Of a stretch of 16,946 bases of DNA, positions 14,264-16,946 are shown in pieces (within the stretch, counting starts at the first letter, position 1; every line of letters starts with the position of its first letter). Source of the stretch: Pseudomonadota bacterium (lineage in GTDB: Bacteria > Pseudomonadota > Alphaproteobacteria > Rhizobiales > Hyphomicrobiaceae); the NCBI GenBank assembly GCA_023412745.1, contig JAEZBZ010000244.1, positions 1 through 16,946 of the forward strand. The letters run 5' to 3'. A model generated the notes under the pieces. That model did no database searches, was not told the origin of the DNA, and saw only the letters and a program-made list of their open reading frames with translations. Position numbers and translations under genes: made by a program.

Positions 14264-14330
14264 GCGGACGCGGGGCGGCGGGCGGAAGCCTGATCTACCG
14301 CGCGGCCCGCGGGTCTGTTGCTTCCGAATG

Positions 14331-14384
14331 AAAAAGCGATGGCGGCATATTGGGAAAGTCATTCAACTCCCCGGCCGCCATCGC
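14331..14384 (-). terminator. Probable intrinsic terminator of the methyltransferase gene
   Basis: On the minus strand the perfect 11-base arms GCGATGGCGGC and GCCGCCATCGC (plus positions 14336-14346 and 14374-14384) are followed directly by TTTTT (plus 14331-14335). The 27-base loop can pair further, as GGG with CCC and AG with CT. This is the only hairpin in the window with a U-tract in the right place. It lies about 135 bases beyond the methyltransferase stop codon. Confidence 0.65.
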
Positions 14385-14388
14385 CAGC

Positions 14389-14432
14389 CCATCGGCTGTC
14401 TGTTGCGGGGTAGCAAGACAGCCAACGGATGG
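14389..14432. repeat. Imperfect hairpin next to the terminator
   Basis: CCATC-GGCTGTCT (14389-14401) pairs with AGACAGCC (14416-14423) and, after a 4-base bulge, GATGG (14428-14432). TGC and GCA add three more pairs past a 2-base bulge, leaving loop GGGGTA. It stands four bases from the terminator stem and has no U-tract of its own. Confidence 0.5.
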
Positions 14433-14519
14433 CCGAAGAATTGCGGAGCACACGCCATTAGCCAACCAACTCTGGGTTGTCTTTGTGCCTTCTGTGCGCG
14501 CTAATGTATTCTCGGAAAG

Positions 14520-15137
14520 CTACGCCGTTCTTGTTGATCCGGCGCCGGTCCCAAACAGTTTCCGCCAGCGATAATTGGCTTCGGCGCCGATGAAGAGGCG
14601 CAGATCGGTGAATGTCCGATTCGGTGACGTCCGCCACGTCTTGAACGCGGCGCGGCGCGTCGAGCGGACGCGGATCGGCTCCAGATATGAGAAGTGCCTG
14701 GCAAGTTTCCGCGCCCACCAGTCCTGAGGAAACTGCGAGATGTGAGCATTGCGGCCATCAGGCAGAATGAGAACCGCGGGCCCCGTGTCGATCACGATGA
14801 TCGCATTGTCCGCCATGCCGGCCATTTCGCCGATGAGATCGTCGAGCGCCGTCTCGGGGACGTGCTCCAGCACATCGATGTTGAGCAGAAGATCGAAGCG
14901 GCCTGCCGGCTTGGCGCTGTAGGCTGGAATGGCCGGGTCGTAACGCACGCCCTGCGCGCCGCATGCGCTGCTCAACTCGTCGACCAGGATGCTCTGGCCA
15001 CATCCGAAGTCGACGATGCTGGAAGGATTGAGGTCGTCAATGTGGGGCAGGAGGTAGGGGAGGTTCTTGACGCTTGTGTTGCCGTATTTTTCCCGGCTGT
15101 GGATGTCCCGGTACTGCTGAATTAGATCGTCGCTCAT
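14520..15137 (-). CDS. Class I SAM-dependent methyltransferase
   Basis: A 205-residue cytoplasmic protein. The SAM-binding motif I is SIVDFGCGQS (about 40-49), and FDLLLNIDVLEHVPE is the post-motif region typical of the Methyltransf_11/23 type, with AIIVIDTGPAVLILPDGRNAHIS after it. The substrate is not predictable. Small methyltransferases with the LPDGRNAHISQFPQDWW pattern are often found near surface-polysaccharide or glycan genes; none is adjacent here. The ATG at 15135-15137 has GAGG six bases upstream. It appears to be transcribed alone, with a probable intrinsic terminator downstream. Confidence 0.85.
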   Translation of the reverse strand: MSDDLIQQYRDIHSREKYGNTSVKNLPYLLPHIDDLNPSSIVDFGCGQSILVDELSSACGAQGVRYDPAIPAYSAKPAGRFDLLLNIDVLEHVPETALDDLIGEMAGMADNAIIVIDTGPAVLILPDGRNAHISQFPQDWWARKLARHFSYLEPIRVRSTRRAAFKTWRTSPNRTFTDLRLFIGAEANYRWRKLFGTGAGSTRTA

Positions 15138-15184
15138 GTTGGCCTCAGGCGAAATTGGCCCCTATTCAAGTCTCCCTGAGTAAG

Positions 15185-15197
15185 TGAACTTAGTTCA
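15185..15197. promoter_or_regulatory. Small dyad upstream of the methyltransferase gene
   Basis: TGAAC-tta-GTTCA is a perfect inverted repeat in an AT-richer patch about 50 bases upstream of the methyltransferase ATG. It could be an operator or lie over a promoter; the boxes are not clear. The rest of the 117-base gap (15138-15254) shows nothing else. Confidence 0.3.
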
Positions 15198-15254
15198 ATT
15201 CGCAATCCAATCGTGCCATCTACCACACGTCATCCATAGGATAGTTGCGGGGCG

Positions 15255-16169
15255 CTATCGGCCGTAGGGCACGCGGGTCGAGGGGGGGCGCGGGTAGCGG
15301 CCGCCGCGATTGCCGCCACCGCCGAACCCTCCAATGCCGAACGAGAACTGGATCGGCGGACCCTCGACCTCGCGTACACGGGTCTGGCGCTGTGGCCGCC
15401 TTTTGCTGGCTTCCTTGGTGCGGCTCGGCTTGGTGGTTTCGGCCTTGCGCTTTGGTGGACCGCTGCGCGGCGGAGTTGGCGGCGGAATGGCCAGGATCGC
15501 TTCGCGCGTCAGTGTCTGATTCTGGTCGATGCCGGGCTTGTCGACGATGAAGGGGAACGCCTGTTCGAAGGGCACGGCATCGCGCCGTTGCAGCGACGTC
15601 CAGCGGCTGGGCTGGCTGATCCGTCCTTGGTCTGTGATCTGGAGAAGCTGGCCTGGACGGTTGAGTGTGCGGCAATCGCCCTGTTCGTTGCAGGCGCGGA
15701 TCGCGCCCTCGACCAGCAGCAGCCAAAGCCAGCCGTTGTCCTCGACATAGGCATCGAAAATGGTGCCGCGCACCGCGATCGACGCGACGGGCGTGCGGAT
15801 GCGGTATGACGGCTTGGTTGCCGCGCCGGTCACGAACCGGAAGGTGCCCTTGGTGAGGTTGAGCACGATGTCGCCCTTGCTGCGCGCGCCATTGTAGACG
15901 AAGCGGTCGAGCAGCAACCGCGATCCTGGGCCGAGCGCCAGCTTGGTGTCATCATCGAGCGCGATCTCACCGCGCGAATCCGCGCCGACCGCAACCAGTT
16001 CATCCTCGTGCAGGCGATCGCCGGTGCGCAGTTCGCGGAAGTCTCGCTCGTATTCCGCGCGGACCTGATTGACGATCTCGACGGCTGAACCGATCTGCGG
16101 TTTCTGGGCAAAAGCGGGTGATGTAACCAAAAGCGGAGCAGCAAGGCAAAGAGCCAAGGCATTGCGCAT
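15255..16169 (-). CDS. Exported FecR-domain protein with Pro/Gly/Arg-rich tail
   Basis: A 304-residue protein. A signal peptide covers residues 1-21 (LLVTSPAFA before QKP). The FecR domain spans about residues 45-150: LHEDELVAVGADSRGEIALDDDTKLALGPGSRLLLD, then GDIVLNLTKGTFRFVTG and YRIRTPVASIAVRGTIFDAYV. After about residue 230 the protein becomes low complexity, with PPPTPPRSGPPKRK, a basic stretch and a glycine-rich GIGGFGGGGNRGGRY segment. Unlike true FecR it has an N-terminal export signal and no anti-sigma segment, and there is no sigma factor or TonB receptor beside it. It is therefore of the stand-alone periplasmic type, of unknown role. The start at 16169 is the only good ATG; its ribosome site is weak. 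Confidence 0.85.
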   Translation of the reverse strand: MRNALALCLAAPLLVTSPAFAQKPQIGSAVEIVNQVRAEYERDFRELRTGDRLHEDELVAVGADSRGEIALDDDTKLALGPGSRLLLDRFVYNGARSKGDIVLNLTKGTFRFVTGAATKPSYRIRTPVASIAVRGTIFDAYVEDNGWLWLLLVEGAIRACNEQGDCRTLNRPGQLLQITDQGRISQPSRWTSLQRRDAVPFEQAFPFIVDKPGIDQNQTLTREAILAIPPPTPPRSGPPKRKAETTKPSRTKEASKRRPQRQTRVREVEGPPIQFSFGIGGFGGGGNRGGRYPRPPSTRVPYGR

Positions 16170-16320
16170 GGGAACACTCGCGAAGTTTGGGCCAAAGCAT
16201 CAAGGGCGGAACGGCGGCTCCGCTGTACTTCTGATCACTGTATAGCCGGCGGCGTTGTCCAGCGCTGTTCCGCCGGGCACAGAGCAGATGCGCCGCACGC
16301 TAAAAGCTCAAACCTGACAA
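16170..16320 (-). promoter_or_regulatory. Gap between amn and the FecR-domain gene
   Basis: This 151-base gap must hold the end of the amn transcript and any promoter of the FecR-domain gene. CCGGCGG (16246-16252) and CCGCCGG (16270-16276) form a 7-base stem with a 17-base loop but no U-tract. TATACA on the minus strand (plus 16239-16244) could be a -10 box, but no matching -35 lies at the right distance. Confidence 0.35.
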
Positions 16321-16946
16321 CTATCTGAATGGCGGCTCATCAAATGAACGCAGTTTGCGCGAATGCAGCGTATCGCGGCGCTCGCGCAACAAGTCGAGCG
16401 CAGTGAGCCCGATTTCCAGGTGCTGTGCCACCGCGCGCTCATAAAACGCGCTGGCGGCGCCCGGAAGTTTGATTTCACCGTGCAGCGGCTTGTCGGAAAC
16501 GCACAGCAGCGTGCCGTAGGGGACGCGCAGCCGGTAGCCGTTGGCCGCGATGGTGCCGCTTTCCATGTCGACGGCGATGGCGCGCGACAGGTTGATCCGG
16601 CGCCGTTCCAGCGTGTAGCGCAGTTCCCAGTTGCGGTCGTCGTTGGTCAGCACGGTGCCGGTGCGCAGGCGTTCCTTGAGTGTGTCGCCGGTTTCGCCGG
16701 TGACGATGGCGGCGGCATCCTGCAGGGCGACCTGGACTTCGGCCAGCGCCGGGATCGGGATCTCGGGCGGCACCAGGGCATCCAGAATGTGGTCCTGCCG
16801 CAGATAGGCGTGGGCCAGCACGTAGTCGCCGATGTGCTGCGATTGCCGGAGCCCGCCGCAATGGCCGACCATCAGCCAGCAGTTCGGGCGCAGCACGGCC
16901 AGATGATCCGTGATGTTCTTGGCATTCGACGGGCCGACGCCGATGT
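16321..16946 (-). CDS. amn: AMP nucleosidase, C-terminal part
   Basis: About 207 residues of the C-terminal catalytic domain are visible; the 5' part runs off the right edge. It reads VGPSNAKNITDHLAVLRP, then CWLMVGHCGGLRQSQHIGDYVLAHAY, TGTVLTNDDRNWELRYTLE, VDMESGTIAANGYR and LLCVSDKPLHGEIKLPG, and ends LRSFDEPPFR. These blocks match proteobacterial AMP nucleosidase nearly throughout. The enzyme splits AMP to adenine and ribose 5-phosphate in the cytosol. The Glu of DMES is the ribose-binding residue of this nucleoside-phosphorylase fold, and the Asp of SDKP is the catalytic acid; both are present. The gene looks intact as far as it can be seen. Confidence 0.95.
   Translation of the reverse strand, partial: IGVGPSNAKNITDHLAVLRPNCWLMVGHCGGLRQSQHIGDYVLAHAYLRQDHILDALVPPEIPIPALAEVQVALQDAAAIVTGETGDTLKERLRTGTVLTNDDRNWELRYTLERRRINLSRAIAVDMESGTIAANGYRLRVPYGTLLCVSDKPLHGEIKLPGAASAFYERAVAQHLEIGLTALDLLRERRDTLHSRKLRSFDEPPFR

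Larger units (their letters stand above)
14264..14519. other. Structured convergent intergenic region
   Basis: This 256-base gap lies between two convergent genes and I find no credible gene in it. It is unusually rich in inverted repeats: CGGAAGC (14283-14289) with GCTTCCG (14320-14326); the 11-base pair of arms at 14336-14346 and 14374-14384; an imperfect stem at 14389-14432; and CAACC (14463-14467) with GGTTG (14475-14479). Part of this is termination for the minus-strand methyltransferase; the rest is unexplained. Confidence 0.5.

Noticed and set aside
14350..14574. Open frame of 74 codons in the convergent gap
   Set aside because: It crosses the inverted repeats and the 3' end of the methyltransferase gene, and has no ribosome site or family resemblance.
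15220..15726. Proline/arginine-rich frame overlapping the FecR-domain gene
   Set aside because: It is the same-strand shifted frame of the FecR-domain gene, whose tail is repetitive in base composition. The FecR reading has a signal peptide and a domain.
1..16946. Mobile elements, CRISPR arrays, tRNA or rRNA genes
   Set aside because: I looked for regularly spaced repeats, transposase motifs and terminal repeats, and for tRNA-like arms in the gaps, and saw none. Short degenerate elements could be missed by eye.

Overview
This window looks like chromosomal DNA from a GC-rich alphaproteobacterium, probably of the Hyphomicrobiales (Rhizobium/Bradyrhizobium/Xanthobacteraceae type). The evidence is high GC with strong third-position bias, Tat-type signals on the solute-binding proteins, a D-carbamoylase and a galactarolactone cycloisomerase that both closely resemble my memory of the Agrobacterium enzymes, and an AMP nucleosidase of the usual proteobacterial type. 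This placement is judgement by eye; no search was run. I saw no insertion sequence, tRNA, rRNA or CRISPR array.

Layout. (1) 1-146, minus: the first codons of a nucleotide-sugar dehydrogenase. (2) 147-509: a 363-base divergent intergenic region with a perfect 19-base palindrome, a perfect TTGACA box and a second small palindrome. (3) 510-7056, plus: a peptide/nickel-type ABC transporter operon (binding protein, two permeases, two ATPases) ending in an N-carbamoyl-D-amino-acid hydrolase whose catalytic residues are intact. Three perfect hairpins in tandem separate the binding-protein gene from the first permease. (4) 7078-8717, minus: a RidA-family protein and a COG3964-type amidohydrolase in one transcription unit that converges on the transporter operon. 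(5) 8870-9973, minus: a secreted ARPP-1 (DUF6569-like) protein of unknown function. (6) 10091-13001, minus: a complete TRAP transporter (dctP, dctQ, dctM), divergent from (7) 13130-14263, plus: an enolase-superfamily enzyme very like D-galactarolactone cycloisomerase. (8) 14520-15137, minus: a small SAM methyltransferase with a probable intrinsic terminator. (9) 15255-16169, minus: an orphan exported FecR-domain protein. (10) 16321-16946, minus: the C-terminal part of AMP nucleosidase, cut by the window edge.

How the genes may work together. Two separate scavenging modules are visible. In the first, the ABC transporter would import a small amide, peptide or ureido compound. The COG3964 hydrolase and the D-carbamoylase would cut amide, ester or ureido bonds, and the RidA protein would deal with reactive enamine/imine products. 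This has the flavour of D-amino-acid, hydantoin or ureido-acid use, but no true D-hydantoinase or hydantoin racemase is present, so the substrate is open. In the second, the TRAP transporter probably imports a sugar acid or lactone (galactarate/galacturonate type) for the cycloisomerase. In both modules the binding-protein gene is followed by strong stem-loops without a U-tract, which suggests mRNA processing that favours binding-protein synthesis. No transcription regulator is encoded in the window.
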